DNA of 64,000 nucleotides from Haliclona indistincta (taxonomy: Eukaryota; Porifera; Demospongiae; Haplosclerida; Chalinidae), in assembly GCA_964017065.1 (NCBI GenBank), contig OZ024785.1, forward strand, positions 310,001-374,000. Reading direction: 5' to 3'. Both the position numbers and the translations under genes were made by a program. The stretch's first letter is position 1. The number at the start of each line of letters is the position of its first letter. Of this stretch, positions 1-11,499 are shown one piece after another. Below the pieces are notes generated by a model that searched no databases, had not been told where the DNA came from, and worked only from the letters and a program-made list of their open reading frames with translations.

Positions 1-846
1 AATGTTCTGACTCCTCCCTCTGGTCTACTTGTCCACCATTACTGTACTCACCCTATGAAAAAAGACATACATGTTATTATTTTTAAAAATAATTTTTTAC
101 TTAAGTGTACAACCGCCCATTTGATTAAATCATGTAGAAGCATCACGCAGAGTGCCCCAGCTGCTGTATAGAGTTACATGCATGCTACATGTAAATTACC
201 AGCAATAATATACGTTGATACCATGCATGTTACATGCATGTAAATTTTTCTTTCAATTGAATTTTTACATGCTTGTTACATGCAAGATTTATGTAACATG
301 CAAGGATTTGGGACGTTTTTATGCATGTTTTATGATTGTTTCAAGTATTTGGGTCATGCATGTAACATGTTTTTTTAACTTGCATGTCACATGCTTGTTT
401 AAAGAGTTGTAACAAGCATGTTGCATGCATGTTTACACTTGATTGTAGGCATGCATGGTCTATGCATGTTACATACATGTACATGTCTGAACCATCCATG
501 TTGGAATGCATGCATAATAATTATGACAACAGTATTAATAATTGTTTTTGAAACTCTAATTATTAATACACAGTATACTATACGTAGTTTGCTCCTATAG
601 TCATGCAGCTACTGATGTACTGCCATCTTCCTCCTCTCTTCGCCGCATTTGACAGTTAGGTCTCTTTTGAGGTCTGACAGGCTGCCTTTTGGGTACTTTT
701 CTAAGCAGTAACCTGTATAAACAATATTATTATTATTATTTTTAGTAATGATAACTATAGTTAACCCACTGTAGATGGCAGTCCTTATACAGGGGTTGAT
801 ATCAGAGGCACTGCTGCCAGCAAGCCTTTGACAGCTGTACCACACT
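1..846. repeat. 846-bp direct repeat, copy A (partner 42495-43340)
   Basis: Base 1 corresponds to 42495 and base 846 to 43340, with only scattered substitutions and a few small indels. Identity stops abruptly at 846/847, where copy A changes to retrotransposon sequence and copy B continues into a BEN-like exon. The left half (about 170-500) is packed with variants of the palindromic motif CATGTTACATG; the right half holds a two-exon BEN-like fragment. Because the window begins inside the repeat, its true left edge is unknown. Confidence 0.95.
609..846 (-). pseudogene. BEN-domain-like exon pair, 5'-truncated copy
   Basis: On the minus strand a partial exon (846-766) reads VWYSCQRLAG...NPCIRTAIYSG and ends at a GT donor. 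After a 53-bp intron ending in ACAG, a second exon (712-609) reads YCLEKYPKGSLSDLKR...KCGEERRK and stops. The order Leu/Arg-rich helix, SSAS-x-INP-x-IRTAIY, then KYP...L...KC-EERR is the pattern I know from BEN domains, a DNA- and chromatin-binding fold. Here the first part of the domain is lost at the 846/847 junction with a LINE relic; the copy at 43.1-43.4 kb is complete. I see no way for this copy to be functional alone. BEN assignment is from pattern memory, not a profile search. Confidence 0.6.
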
Positions 847-848
847 TC

Positions 849-1150
849 CAGATAGGAATAGTATGAGGAGTAAATGAATAACAATGAGAATTTGTTCTAG
901 CAAATGGTTGATCAAGCAGCAATGGATGTTTAACATGAATGTTATAACTTGAATTGCACCTTCTAGAAATAAGACCCTCAGGAAAATAGCACATTGAGTT
1001 GACATACTTGTAAAGAAGACACAAGGAAAGATCAAGCCGCCTCCTCTCAAGGGTAACCAAGCCAAACCGGTCTAAGCAGTCATGATATGCAGCATTCCAC
1101 TCACCAGAAATAATTTTAACACCAAACAATTGAACACGGACACAACACAG
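849..1150 (-). pseudogene. Non-LTR (LINE) reverse transcriptase C-terminal relic
   Basis: The minus-strand reading frame contains FGLVTLERRRLDLSLCLLYK, then a variable stretch, then PFARTNSHCYSFTPHTIPIW. This arrangement (L-x-x-L-x-x-RR, about 40 residues later R-T/S-x-x-Y-x-F-x-P-x-x-x-x-x-W) is the typical C-terminal tail of reverse transcriptases of CR1/L2/Jockey-like non-LTR elements, after the polymerase palm. The frame is cut after the Trp at 849, exactly where the 846-bp repeat begins, and on the other side it runs into a perfect hairpin. It is therefore a short broken fragment; no YXDD palm motif, endonuclease or poly(A) tail is visible. Confidence 0.75.
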
Positions 1151-1183
1151 GGGATCCACTCCAATTTGGAGTGGATCCCCTGT
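1147..1183. repeat. Perfect 17-bp-arm hairpin with 3-nt spacer
   Basis: ACAGGGGATCCACTCCA is followed by ATT and then its exact reverse complement. It lies at the upstream edge of the LINE relic, so it marks a rearrangement breakpoint or a small inverted duplication. No terminator-like T run follows. Confidence 0.9.
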
Positions 1184-1189
1184 TCAATT

Positions 1190-3376
1190 CACCACTACTT
1201 TTTATCCACCGTGAGAGAGAACTGCAAACATACATTAACATCACCGGAAGATGTTTTTGCATACACAGTGAATAGAAACGTACTCGCAAATTTATACATA
1301 ACTTCTTTCTACCTTCCTCTTTTTTTCCCTTTCTCTCGTACATACCCTTTCCATTTTCTTTTAAATTTCTCTGATAATTCTTCGTTATCAGTTTCTCCTG
1401 GAAGCTGAGTACAGAATGGATACACGATGCATGATAGTTTGCACAGTCACTTAGTTATTTGATTGACAACATAAATCAATTTCCTTTTGTAAGGCCACTG
1501 TTAATAATTTTTTTATTGTGGTGCTCTAATGCAGGCATTGTAGTATAATCATTATCTTTATTCACTTTAGATGATAAATCTAATTAATATTCATAAATGA
1601 CAACACTTTCGTTTAACAGTGAACAATAATTACTAAGCAAGATTTAGTGGGTGTGTCTAGTTGTAAGGGTTAAACGAAAAGCAACATGTAACATAGCGAT
1701 GAACTTTTTAAAGTCTTCAGTAAAATTAATGACTGATATGCTCCTGCTAAGTGTGTGCCGTGCTAGTAAAGATCTAGTCACTACTAGAGGCTTGATCACT
1801 TGGTCATATAATATTGCTTGAGTGTCTATCTTCCCTTGAAACGCACAATGGCTTCATTAACTGACACCATGTTGTACACTGTGGAGAATCTTGATTTGAG
1901 GATGTCTATAATTGGTCTAATTTTCCCTAGCTTGTCATATCCATCTTGTCCTGATGGTGAGTGCAGTGTTAGGTATCTGTACGGAATCACTTCCTGGTGA
2001 TGCGTTATGCGTCTGGTGCAAAATGAAACATTTCGTCAACTAGCCAATAGCCATAGAGTAAAGGTTCTTTTACAAGTCCCGTCACTATCATGAAACCAAA
2101 CTAAGCCTCCAGCTCAGGTATTGACATAGGGGTCCAGTTTGCTCCCGTGCGTTCTTGTGCGTATTTGTTGGTTTCATTTGTGACGGTGCTTGGCTGACTC
2201 ACTGGATTTTCTTATTGGTGACATGGCCATGCAGTGAGAAGGAGAGGTAGAGCCACCTTGACGAAGAATGCATCTAGGCTAGACTTGATTTTACTCAAAT
2301 AAGTAGGTTCCACGTGTATTCGCTCAGTGCACATTCCTTTTGAGCCCAACAGACTAAATCACAATACTCTCTTTCACAAATGGCTAACTGGCCCTGTATC
2401 TGTGCATGATTACGATGAAGTTGCAAGATATTATTATCAGAGATCTGACATCTCCAGGGTTGCTAAGGCAGTCGAGTCAAAAGATCACTCACACAGATGG
2501 TAAATGACGCTGAAGCAAATTTAACTGCCGATCCACCTATTTCCTGCGCAACCTCTTCTTGTGTGCTAGGTCGGCCGTTTTGTAGCATGTGTCTACAGTG
2601 GTATGTCTGACTGATCAGAATATGGGTATCACCCATCTGATGCCTGATGTTAGTTCGTCATGCCCATGAATAATCGTACTGCAATTAATTTAACCCTTAA
2701 ACGTCTGTCGGCTATGACACGTTCTAACACATATCAGGGTCGAACGTAACGAGGATACGTGTTAGAATGTGCCGTTTCTTGAAGAACTAGTGCATCATAG
2801 CTAATCATCATTAGCAGTATACACTTTCCGCATTGAGGTGACTAGGAGTTAGTGTTTCTTGAGCATTTTTGCTGGCAAGCTTGTTTCCTATTACCAGGTC
2901 CTCTATAATTTCGTTTGTCTCGACAGTTTGGGCGCTCCCACAATCATCAGTAGAGATAATGTTACAACATGTACTATCGGTAGTGATAATGTTACTATCA
3001 CTTCCCTGACAGCCTCTACACTCTCTGCTGCGCTTCTTTTATGTATAATAGTGACGATTAGTTGGTTTACCTAACATTTTTGAGTCAGCACTTGCTACTT
3101 TCTTAATCTTGATTTCTGAGCACTGCTAAGAGAGCAGCAATATGATATGTACAGTGTTGAAGCACAAATTTGAAAATACCTGGTTTTTGCTGTGTCAACA
3201 TCATGGCTGTAACATTCCTGGTTGATAGAATAAATTCAATATAATTTTTGCTATAGTCATACCTCTCTCATTCTGTCAGCACGGATGCCAACCCTGCTTT
3301 GAAACTGTGGTAGACTAACATAATTTCTCTTCCTCAAAGTAGCCGTATTTTTTTTCTTTACACTGATTGCTTTTAC
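1190..3376. other. No recognised gene; one inverted-repeat pair
   Basis: Both strands are rich in stops. Short open stretches (for example 1818-2000 +) show no motif I recognise. An imperfect inverted pair, ACACGTTCTAACAC at 2717-2730 and its near-complement at 2759-2772, sits just after a TTAACCCTT string at 2691-2699, which could be a decayed transposon end. Confidence 0.5.
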
Positions 3377-4005
3377 GGTAGATATTGGTCGTGCTACCAA
3401 TCCCTCTATGTGAGGTAGATATTGGTCGTGCTACCAATCCCTCTATGTGAGGTAGATATTGGTCGTGCTACCAATCCCTCTATGTGAGGTAGATATTGGT
3501 CGTGCTACCAATCCCTCTATGTGGGGTAGATATTGGTCGTGCTACCAATCCCTCTATGTGAGGTAGATATTGGTCGTGCTACCAATCCCTCTATGTGAGG
3601 TAGATATTGGTCGTGCTACCAATCCCTCTATGTGAGGTAGATATTGGTCGTGCTACCAATCCCTCTATGTGAGGTAGATATTGGTCGTGCTACCAATCCC
3701 TCTATGTGAGGTAGATATTGGTCGTGCTACCAATCCCTCTATGTGAGGTAGATATTGGTTGTGCTACCAATCCCTCTATGTGAGGTAGATATTGGTTGTG
3801 CTACCAATCCCTCTATGTGAGGTAGATATTGGTTGTGCTACCAATCCCTCTATGTGAGGTAGATATTGGTTGTGCTACCAATCCCTCTATGTGAGGTAGA
3901 TATTGGTCGTGCTACCAATCCCTCTATGTGAGGTAGATATTGGTCGTGCTACCAATCCCTCTATGTGAGGTAGATATTGGTCGTGCTACCAATCCCTCTA
4001 TGTGA
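3377..4005. repeat. Minisatellite: 17 tandem copies of a 37-bp unit
   Basis: The unit runs GGTAGATATTGGTCGTGCTA followed by CCAATCCCTCTATGTGA. 629 bp equals exactly 17 units. Each unit contains ATTGGT-6nt-ACCAAT and GGTAG...CTACC dyads, so single strands can fold. Units 11-14 (3747-3894) share a C-to-T change (GGTTGTG), and unit 4 ends in G instead of A. There are no unique spacers. A block of four identical variants points to expansion by copying of multi-unit blocks. Confidence 0.97.
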
Positions 4006-4174
4006 TGTAGCTTTGTTTCTAAAGTAGTTAAACACTATCGTCGTGTAGCTCTACCACATTGGTGCATAAATAAGACAGAGTCTCAATTTGTTTGAGTGTT
4101 ATCCTGAGTTTCTCTGTCTTGAGAGATATTTGCACAAGGTAACATGTCTAAAATAATTATTATTATGTTTCTTT

Positions 4175-4700
4175 AGTTTTACCTTCTCTGCATTTACCGA
4201 GCATTTCTCTCATGACATCTTACCAGAAACGCTTGTAATCATGTTTCTTCTTGCTGACACTCTCTGTCTCCAAAACCAACCACTAGGAAATCATCTGCCA
4301 CCACTTCCACACCACTCAAACCTTCAATTAGCTCATGCATTTTCGCTGGAAGAATTCTGGAGCTGAGCAGATTCCAAAGGGCATGTGTTTCCAACGGTAT
4401 CTTCCGAATGGTGTTTGGAATGTCGTGAGATACGAAGAGGGTTCGTCAAGCTCAACATGCCAGAAATCACTACGAACATCTAAGATTGTAAGCAACTTGG
4501 CACCATGTAGTCGTGTGACAATATCTTCAATGGTCGGTAATGCATAATGCTCTCTGAGTATGGCCTTGTTGAGTTTCTGAGGGTCTAAGCAGATTCACAA
4601 AGTCCCGTTCTTCTTCGGTACAACTACCAGGTGTTGGCTCCGTGACAGGTGCTATTATTTCTTGACAAACCATGCACGATTTTAAACGAGTACCTACACA
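4175..4700 (-). pseudogene. Ty3/gypsy reverse transcriptase relic
   Basis: Minus-strand translation gives the palm and finger signature of gypsy-type RT in order: VVVPKKNGTL (about 4630), ICLDPQKLNKAILREHY, a short PTIEDI segment, LTILDVRSDFWHVELD with the first catalytic Asp, LTTFQTPFGRYRWKHMPFGI, SAPEFFQ, HELIEGL, then ADDFLV with the second catalytic Asp pair, and LQAFLVRCHERN (about 4200). It is dead: an in-frame TGA replaces an expected Arg codon after the first motif, and a one-base loss shifts the frame after SAPEFFQRK near 4345; a further stop follows. No LTRs, RNase H or integrase are visible around it. Confidence 0.9.
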
Positions 4701-5397
4701 ACATGGAGTGTCACCACAACACCCCCGTTTTAACAGAGTGGTAACTGTTTAATAATAACCTATAATGAACAACTGCTAGAAGTGCCTTCAAGGGTGACCT
4801 TGTGCTAGGTGATGACCTCAATGGCCAGGGTGAACTGTGTTGCAAGTTAACGTATCTCCTCTTTGATCTCCTAATAATCCCTGTGAATAGTAATTATTAT
4901 TTAATTTACATTTACATGTGTTGTAATCTGAGATATTACTTTTGGGGCTGTACTATGCCAAAGAAGTCATGAACCACACGATAGTTTAACTTTACATTAG
5001 ATGCCAGAAGCCATCTATTGAAACATTTTTGAGTTGGTGTAGAGTTCCCTTGTTCATAAATGAGTCTGTTTTGTACAGTCGATTCTTGCATGCTAAATGT
5101 TAATTAAACATGAATGCCATCCATACATGTGTGTTGGCTTTTATACAGAATTTGTGCTGAGGTGGAAGAACAGTTTAAGTTGTTCAGGCTATAAAATTAA
5201 TTTTTTCAGGTACAGAAATACCTAGCATGCAGACAATAATGTAATCGAATGGTTATGCACATGTAAGTTCACAACTGTAAGCGGGTCATAATTTATGCTA
5301 CATGGGTCTTGACTACTAAACAATTTTTTAACAATTATTGTGATTAATTCTACAAAATAAATTATCATTGTGTTGATGATTACCTGGTAAAATGTGA

Positions 5398-5605
5398 CTA
5401 GTGCATGCCAATCTTCAGATTTATGAACCACTCCTTGAAATCTTTTGATTCGGTTTCGTGACTGCAGCTTGGCTTGTTGCGCTCCTCGTGCCGCTCTAGG
5501 TCACCTCCAACGAAAATCCTACTGCAATTCCAGTCTGTGGTACATACTTGTGTACAGCCAGACATCTGCTCACACTTTTCAAGTACACCAAGTGGAACCT
5601 GCGGC
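5398..5605 (-). CDS. Candidate exon, Cys/His-rich, possibly TRAF-zinc-finger-like
   Basis: A minus-strand frame opens after an acceptor-like GATGCCGCAG and reads VPLGVLEKCEQMSGCTQVCT, then CSRIFVGGDLERHEERNKPS with further Cys and His, ending at a stop. The G-x-L-x-x-HE spacing resembles TRAF-type zinc fingers, but the cysteine spacing is incomplete. It is isolated: no other exon of such a gene is recognisable nearby, so it is either an exon fragment or chance. The rest of 4701-6040 shows nothing I can name. Confidence 0.25.
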
Positions 5606-6039
5606 ATCACAGTGAAAATGCATCATAGATAATCTGTCATGAAGTAATTATAGTCTTAAAATTTCAGACTATTTTCATTTCAGATGAGTATTGATGTGGA
5701 ATGTGTTCTGTAACAAGATGTTTGAAAGAGACAAAAGAATTTAAATGCTTGATTAGAACTCAACTAATAAGGACTTCAGTCCCTGTGTTCATAATATGAT
5801 ATTCCTTCTGTTGATGGTAGAATCTTTTCCAAAGGCAGGTTTTTTGTTATTTCAGATGGTAGAGCATTTGATTGGTCCTTAGCACACACTGTCACGTACA
5901 GCTAACAGTTGGAACCAATGGTGGTCTTCGTTTGGCCTGTCAAATGATTACCGTGACATGTGCTGACATAAGTCACCAATGATATAGTATTCACCAGTTT
6001 CTATTATAATTGCAAATATTATTTTTAAACAAGTACAAT

Positions 6040-6800
6040 GTAAATCTGATTTTAAAGAGTTAATAATGAAAGTCAAGAGCAAGGGGACCTGGATGCCGTC
6101 TCCTAAGCAGAAGAGTAGCATTTCCCCGCCAGAGAGTCATTGAAAGTTTTGAAAAAGTTGTCGAATAGAGATGTGCGGAGTAACACCAAGTCTCTGATCC
6201 AGCATGCGACCAACTCTTTGAATAATAGATCAAATAATTATTATTAATATGCAAATAAAATCACCTGCATAAAAATGCTCAATATTTTTCTTCGACTCAA
6301 GTGCTTTTGATCAAAATCCGTTGCAAAAGCATCTAACTTGCTCAAGGTTGCTGTTGGTGACACTGACACAAGCAGGTGGTTGAGGCGAACTTAGGACTGT
6401 ATACAAAGCAACAATAATAATTACTCAATTCTATTCAAATATTACTCAATCGTATTCAATTATAAATTATACTTACGTAAGTCTGTCACTTCCAGCTCTG
6501 TATAATGTCTGCTGCTATTGAATTTTTGGTGGCAATTAACGAATAGCCGCGGGGCTTTACCCTGTGCCTTACTCTCTAGCTCAGCACATCTATCTGAGGG
6601 ATTGCTCTTGCTATTGCGTCAATGTTGACAGACTGGAAGCAGGTTAGAGATGCATAGATATCACTTTGCTATTACCTTCTACATACCTTGAGGCATGTGT
6701 GAGCATGATTCCCTGTGAAGCTTCACGGTGCTCATGCATAGATGACAATGTGTTGTCTAGACATCTGAGGAATGGTCCGTCCTCAAGACCAAAGACATTT
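6040..6800 (-). pseudogene. Transposon-like multi-exon gene relic, copy 1 (DGPF...SMHEHRE family)
   Basis: Going 5' to 3' on the minus strand: an exon-like segment (about 6795-6700) reads EDGPFLRCLDNTLSSMHEHR, which matches segments at 30.6, 52.9 and 53.9 kb. A second exon (about 6605-6477) has an acceptor ATAG, reads SNPSDRCAELESKAQGKAPR...FVNCHQKFNSSRHYTELEV and ends near a GTAAGT donor. A third (about 6396-6257) has an ACAG acceptor and a CAG|GT donor and reads VLSSPQPPACVSVSPTATLS...; a fourth piece follows near 6210. Intron signals plus sustained open frames support real exons of an old gene. The family function is unknown to me; the repeated occurrence suggests a transposon-derived gene family. 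Confidence 0.4.
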
Positions 6801-6955
6801 TAAGCTCTTCGGTTGGTTTCCCAATTCTTGTTTCCTTTTGACAACGCAGTAGTAAGAGATTCGCTTTGTCATGATTATGTAACTTACAAGCTATCTTGGT
6901 CTTTGCTTTCAACTAATGGCTTCACTACAAACAGCTGGTATATTGATGTGATTAT

Positions 6956-7079
6956 CATCGCTGTCTAACTGGATTACAAGATTTGCTGAAATGTTTTTCA
7001 GTAGCTATACAAACTCAGACAGGTCATTTTAACTGTTTTTGTCATCACGTAGCTGATGTACTGATTTGGTGCATTCTTT
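6956..7079. repeat. 124-bp direct repeat, left copy
   Basis: Identical to 7697-7820 apart from one base (ATCACG versus ATCACA). The left copy supplies the last codons and stop of the Ser-rich minus-strand frame at 7045-7600. The 741-bp offset means the repeat pair brackets that exon. Confidence 0.95.
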
Positions 7080-7600
7080 CTAGTTGCATGTCTTTGGCCC
7101 GCCTAAGAAAGTTTGCAATCTTAAACCTAGTCTTTAAATCGTCCTCATCAATTCCGACGGCTTTAAGAGCATAGAACAATGAGTCGGCTGGAGATGGTGA
7201 CGAAGATAGAGATGGTGCAGTGGATGAGGATGGTATCTGAGATTGTGTTGCTTGACAGGCGTTGAGTGAAGATGGAGCAGATGACGAGGAAGGTAGCTTA
7301 GATTGTGTTGCTTTACAGGCGTTGAGAGAAGATGGTGCAGACGATGAGGATGGTAGCTGAGATGATGTTGCTGGTGCAGTTGATGATGACGGTTGTTGAG
7401 ATGGTGTAGATGACGACGATGGTTTGACCATCAGGCGCTGATCCCAAGAACTACCATAGTTCTGTGCGATGAATTTGACCAACGCGGACTCTGATGTAAA
7501 AGTCTTAGTGATGGCACCACGGGGATTCATCGCACAGACTTTGGCTTTGTTTTTGGGAGCAGGCCTGATGTACAGTCGCTCCTGGATGTCTTTATATAGC
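7045..7600 (-). CDS. Ser/Pro/Ala-rich exon with internal repeats
   Basis: After an acceptor (TGTAAACAG, about 7601) the minus strand is open for about 185 codons: YKDIQERLYIRPAPKNKAKV then CAMNPRGAITKTFTSESALV, a basic start, followed by tandem low-complexity repeats of the type QLPSSSSAPSSLNAC-ATQS, and ending ADSLFYALKAVGIDEDDLKT...KDMQLERMHQ. Conserved-looking ends with a linker of repeats suggest a real protein exon. I do not recognise the domain. The 3' end falls in a 124-bp direct repeat, so the present stop codon may be a product of that duplication. Confidence 0.45.
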
Positions 7601-7696
7601 CTGTTTACAGTTTAGAATAAAAACATCATAACCTTATAATAATTTTAAATCACCGATATAGCTGTGTGCTTGTTGAGCTACTTCCACACTCTACGT

Positions 7697-7820
7697 CATC
7701 GCTGTCTAACTGGATTACAAGATTTGCTGAAATGTTTTTCAGTAGCTATACAAACTCAGACAGGTCATTTTAACTGTTTTTGTCATCACATAGCTGATGT
7801 ACTGATTTGGTGCATTCTTT
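7697..7820. repeat. 124-bp direct repeat, right copy
   Basis: Right partner of 6956-7079. The two copies flank the Ser-rich exon in direct orientation, so recombination between them would delete that exon. Confidence 0.95.
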
Positions 7821-8059
7821 GAAGGACTCTCGGTCTGATTCATCTACTGATGACATTCTGGCTAACTCTAAAATCCAGTATGTGACAATCCTCAGCTCTG
7901 CAAGCTCCAAATTCCGAGTGTAATATGTAAGCCTGGTGGACTGACTCAAGAATCAAATTTTAACCCCTTGATGTTTAACCCCATAAAATATCGATTTCTA
8001 GTCTTCCAGCCCACCTTATCTGATGCATTATTCCAAGAGAAGGTTGATTTTGTCCTGAT

Positions 8060-8667
8060 GTGATGTCTAACTTGATTTTGCCATGGTTTCGCTTGCATCG
8101 ATGGTTGGTCAATGGTTTCGCTTGCATCGTCTAGGGAGAAGAATTTCTCTCTTGATGCGTACTGAAGTGCTCTTATAAGACGATCAGTCTTGTCATTAAG
8201 CCGTCTGGCCCCATTGCTGCTTGTGTGAGCTTTGTCATATAGTTTTTAAGTCTTAATTTCTGTCAAAGCAGACCATTGTGCCTGTTTGTTGTCTGCAAAC
8301 GCCATGAACTTGGCGATGTCTGTTGCTATTTGTTTGGCTTCGAGCAGAGAGTGTGACCCTCCGTCGTAGCTGGTCAAATTGTTTAAATATTCGGCCAGAA
8401 TAGGTGTCGTATAAATATCATACCTCGGCCAAGAGTTGTCTTTCCTTGCTTTTCAGCGTCGTTGGGTGTTACTAAGGTTTAGGCAGTCCTTAGTCTTTGC
8501 TGGAAGGGCTCCTTAATGGTGACATTGACCTTCATCTGCTTGGGCCTTTGCGGTCCAGCTGTCTTGGACAAGTGTAGAAACTTTAGTCTCTCTTTGTGAT
8601 CTCGTATATGATGCACTTGCACCAGATGGTTGCTCAGGTTTTGCAGTTGGTGGTGCATACTCTTCAT
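8060..8667 (-). pseudogene. Zinc-finger plus recombinase-like N-terminal region, relic
   Basis: A 62-codon minus-strand frame (8667-8479) has NLSNHLVQVHHIRDHKERLK, like the degenerate C2H2-like HL-x-x-VH module of invertebrate transposon genes. Downstream (about 8400-8250) another frame reads LTSYDGGSHSLLEAKQIATD then IAKFMAFADNKQAQWSAL. By memory of the family, this precedes tyrosine-recombinase catalytic domains (a SAM-like, core-binding segment) in sponge and cnidarian mobile genes. Frames are broken by stops (about 8245 and later), and no R-H-R-Y catalytic region is visible afterwards. The functional assignment is weak; a coding origin is likely. Confidence 0.4.
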
Positions 8668-9220
8668 CTGTTAACATGTACAGTGATTGACTAGTTCAAC
8701 TTTGTCAGCTAACCACTGCTACCAATCTTACTGTGGTCCTCTTCATCTATTTAGATTGAAAATAAAATGCAATAATTTACACTGTTTTACTGACCGTAGC
8801 ATTTTTAAAGTCATTATACTTACCAACTTGATACCTCTGTCTCAAAATCTCTTCTCTTCTTCATCTGATGGTAGTCATGAAAGTGTAGCTTAGTAATCAT
8901 TGTTGGTTACATAATATGTGAAAATGCAATAATTACCAATGTGTTGGCTTGTTTGACCACTGTAGCTAGCTACCTTGCTGAATATAGGGGAACGCTGTTT
9001 CCCCTTGCTTGACTAGCTACCTTGGCACGCTGTTTCCCCTTGCTTGACCAGCTGATGGACTCCAATGTTGCCTTGATAGTCAGTACAGCTACTGTGACAG
9101 CTAGCACCACAGCCGGAATCATGGCTACTAATGTGCATTTACCTAAATAGCACAGGCAGTCTTGAATCCCCTAATCTGTCTACAGATTATGTAGCTTCGA
9201 CTTTTGTGTTAGTGTAAATC

Positions 9221-9375
9221 ATGAAGTACTGTATAGCGGGTAATTTTGGAGGGTCAAAATTTTGGCGAATGACCCAGATTTTGCGTTTTGGCGAATTTAT
9301 TTTTGGCGTCAAGTGCCTGGCTCACATAAGCTCAAAATGCATGACGATTCGCCAAATTCGCCTAAGTTTCCTCCC
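9221..9375. repeat. Possible MITE end with TTTTGGCGAA / TTCGCCAAA inverted motifs
   Basis: TTTTGGCGAATGACCC and TTTTGGCGAATTTAT on the left face ATTCGCCAAATTCGCC on the right, giving a roughly 130-bp dyad. I see no target duplication. The surrounding 8690-10240 holds no convincing gene, only a 43-bp imperfect tandem copy (about 8965-9055) containing CGCTGTTTCCCCTTGCTTGA. Confidence 0.35.
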
Positions 9376-10244
9376 TTGTTCCATCCAGTTAGAAGGTAAT
9401 GAAAAACCTCGAATTGTTACGATTTGGTTATACCCTTGTCTGTTCACCAGTTGTATGGTCATGTCTGAGAAGCGTCCTTGCCAACGGGTTTGTGAGTATC
9501 TAGGTCAGAGAATCGCCTGGTACTGCTAGCAGCCCTTACATAAGGCTTACTTTCACCCATAGCTGTCTCATGATTCTCATCGTCGGCTGAAATAAGTAGA
9601 GAACAGATTTTTGGATCCAGTTGTTTGTGTGAAGCATTTCTCTAGACGGCTACGGGTGATTTTGAAGTTCTCTATTAGTTCCTCATGGCAGTAAACTGTT
9701 ATGCAAGCAAAGTTAGGAGCAAAATAATCAAAATCAGTTCACTTACCAGATAATGCATAAGAATATGTATAGTTTAAAATAAAGACTATTATTTAACTTA
9801 AAATGTTTGTAAAAACTGCAATAACAACATGGAAATGAATTGGCTGTATGGTTTTAGAGTTGTCGTAACTTTTCTGCACATAGCAAAAATTTACACCTTC
9901 ACTCCTGTCCTGCCTTAAATAGCTACTGTATGCTAACTTTTCTCAAATTCTGCAGTGTGTCAGCAAATAATATTTTGTGGTTAACCATGTCTGCAGTGGC
10001 CAGCTGTGTAGGCCTTCTTTTAGTAAACAATAACATCAGTCATTGTCTGCTCCCTCTTTCATATCTTTGACTCAACAATCGATGGGTGGTTGGCAGGTCT
10101 TGTCTCTGATGCTCTCGATGATGATCCAGCCATTTACAATTTGGCTTCTAAGTATAAGTTAGCATGCTTGGTTCGTAGATGCGCGAGTAAGTTACTGGTA
10201 CTTTCGTTCATTAAAGGAACTCTCTGAGAGCAGGTGCGGCAAAT

Positions 10245-11393
10245 ACTGTAATCCTTGTTAAAGAGGGCAATGCTGTTCAACATGAGAGAGAGTTCCAAAC
10301 GTAGTCATAGACACATTTGTCATTCCACATTTACGGCACTGCCCTTAACTGTCTCGCCACCATGTGCTTTGCTGGATGGCGGGAGCATTTCGGAATAATG
10401 GTATTCTAAGTGTTGGTGGTATTTCACAACGCAAGACCACATGACTGATCAAAACATTCAACATCGATGACAAATTTAATTTCTTGCAAGAGTGTTTTGA
10501 GTTCGTAACAGACTGCCAGTCCTGCGTTGGTACGGTACTAGTAGCCACACAGAGTATGAGCATAGCTGGGTGGGGCATTGTGTCACTTGTGATGATCAAT
10601 TGCAATCAATTGCAATAATAGTATGCTCAAAATAAGTTGTACAGCACACGTCGTTCGGAAGTGACAAATTAAAAATGATTACAAATTAATCACTTACAAG
10701 TTTTAGCCGCACCCAATTGCCTCCAAGAAAGTGCTCTAATACTAATATTGCTATCCATAACTTTATCCTCTAATGCACCTTTTTAAACGTTTATGTTATT
10801 GAGGATGTACTTCTTGCCATCAACAGTCTGCTAGTCTAATCAGCAATAACAGCATCCTGGTTCACAAGTCCTGGCCTGACGTCCACCTCATCGTGCAACT
10901 TCAGGACTTTAGCATTTACACTGATCCGTGTGTCTTGCTCAAAAATTTGCAGATTTTCCAGTTTGAAAATCGTAGGCTCGGCAAGCAGCCTTGTAGAAGT
11001 ACGCAGTACGTCATTATTTGCCGTGATATTTTTCGGAGATTTCCTGATCCGAGTGTTGTCTTTGATGATAACTTCGTATTTATGAGTATAGTCGGAGAGT
11101 TGCACTTTACTGCCGTCTAAAAGAACAGGTTCCTCATTCTTGCAAAAATCAGACAATGCCTCCCGCTTCTTATCAAAAGAACCCACCAACCTAATGCCAC
11201 CTGAAGAATCATTAAGTCTATCATGGAAAAAACTACCATTGACCAATTCTGTTGACAACATTGCAACCAGTCCGCCTATTCGTGCTAACTTGCACGGAGT
11301 AAGACATTTCAGTTCTTTGAACTCGATCACTTGTAGTGAATCGACTTCTTGTTGACACTTTTTTGATCGATCTTCCATAACCTCCACACTCAC
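10245..11393 (-). pseudogene. OB-fold / RPA-like single-strand DNA-binding gene relic
   Basis: The first open piece (11378-10836; ATG at the MEDRSKKCQQEV start) reads IEFKELKCLTPCKLARIGGL, then a long beta-rich stretch, then FEQDTRISVNAKVLKLHDEV and RPGLVNQDAVIAD. The KV-L-x(8)-V-x-x-G-x-x-x-QD-x-x-IAD ending is what I know from OB-fold proteins related to RPA70 in sponges and cnidarians, where it precedes (T)G-x-x-x-L-x-x-W. Here the frame stops right after IAD. A second piece (10605-10345) and a short CRKCGMTN segment near 10300 look like a frameshifted C-terminal zinc-ribbon part. Such genes are often carried by transposons; this copy looks broken. Confidence 0.4.
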
Positions 11394-11499
11394 TGCAACT
11401 AAAGTTACTCAAGCGTTGCTGTATCTTTTAACTGTAACGATGGGCATGCGCACAACCTAACTACCTATAAAATAACGATAGTATACAATGGTGTCCGCC

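Noticed and set aside
3377..4005. CRISPR array
   Set aside because: Units are directly contiguous with no unique spacers, in a eukaryotic context; it is a minisatellite.
10108..10240. BTB-like plus-strand exon (DALDDDPAIYNLASKYKLAC)
   Set aside because: Suggestive leucine pattern but too short, with no splice-site support and no partner exon.
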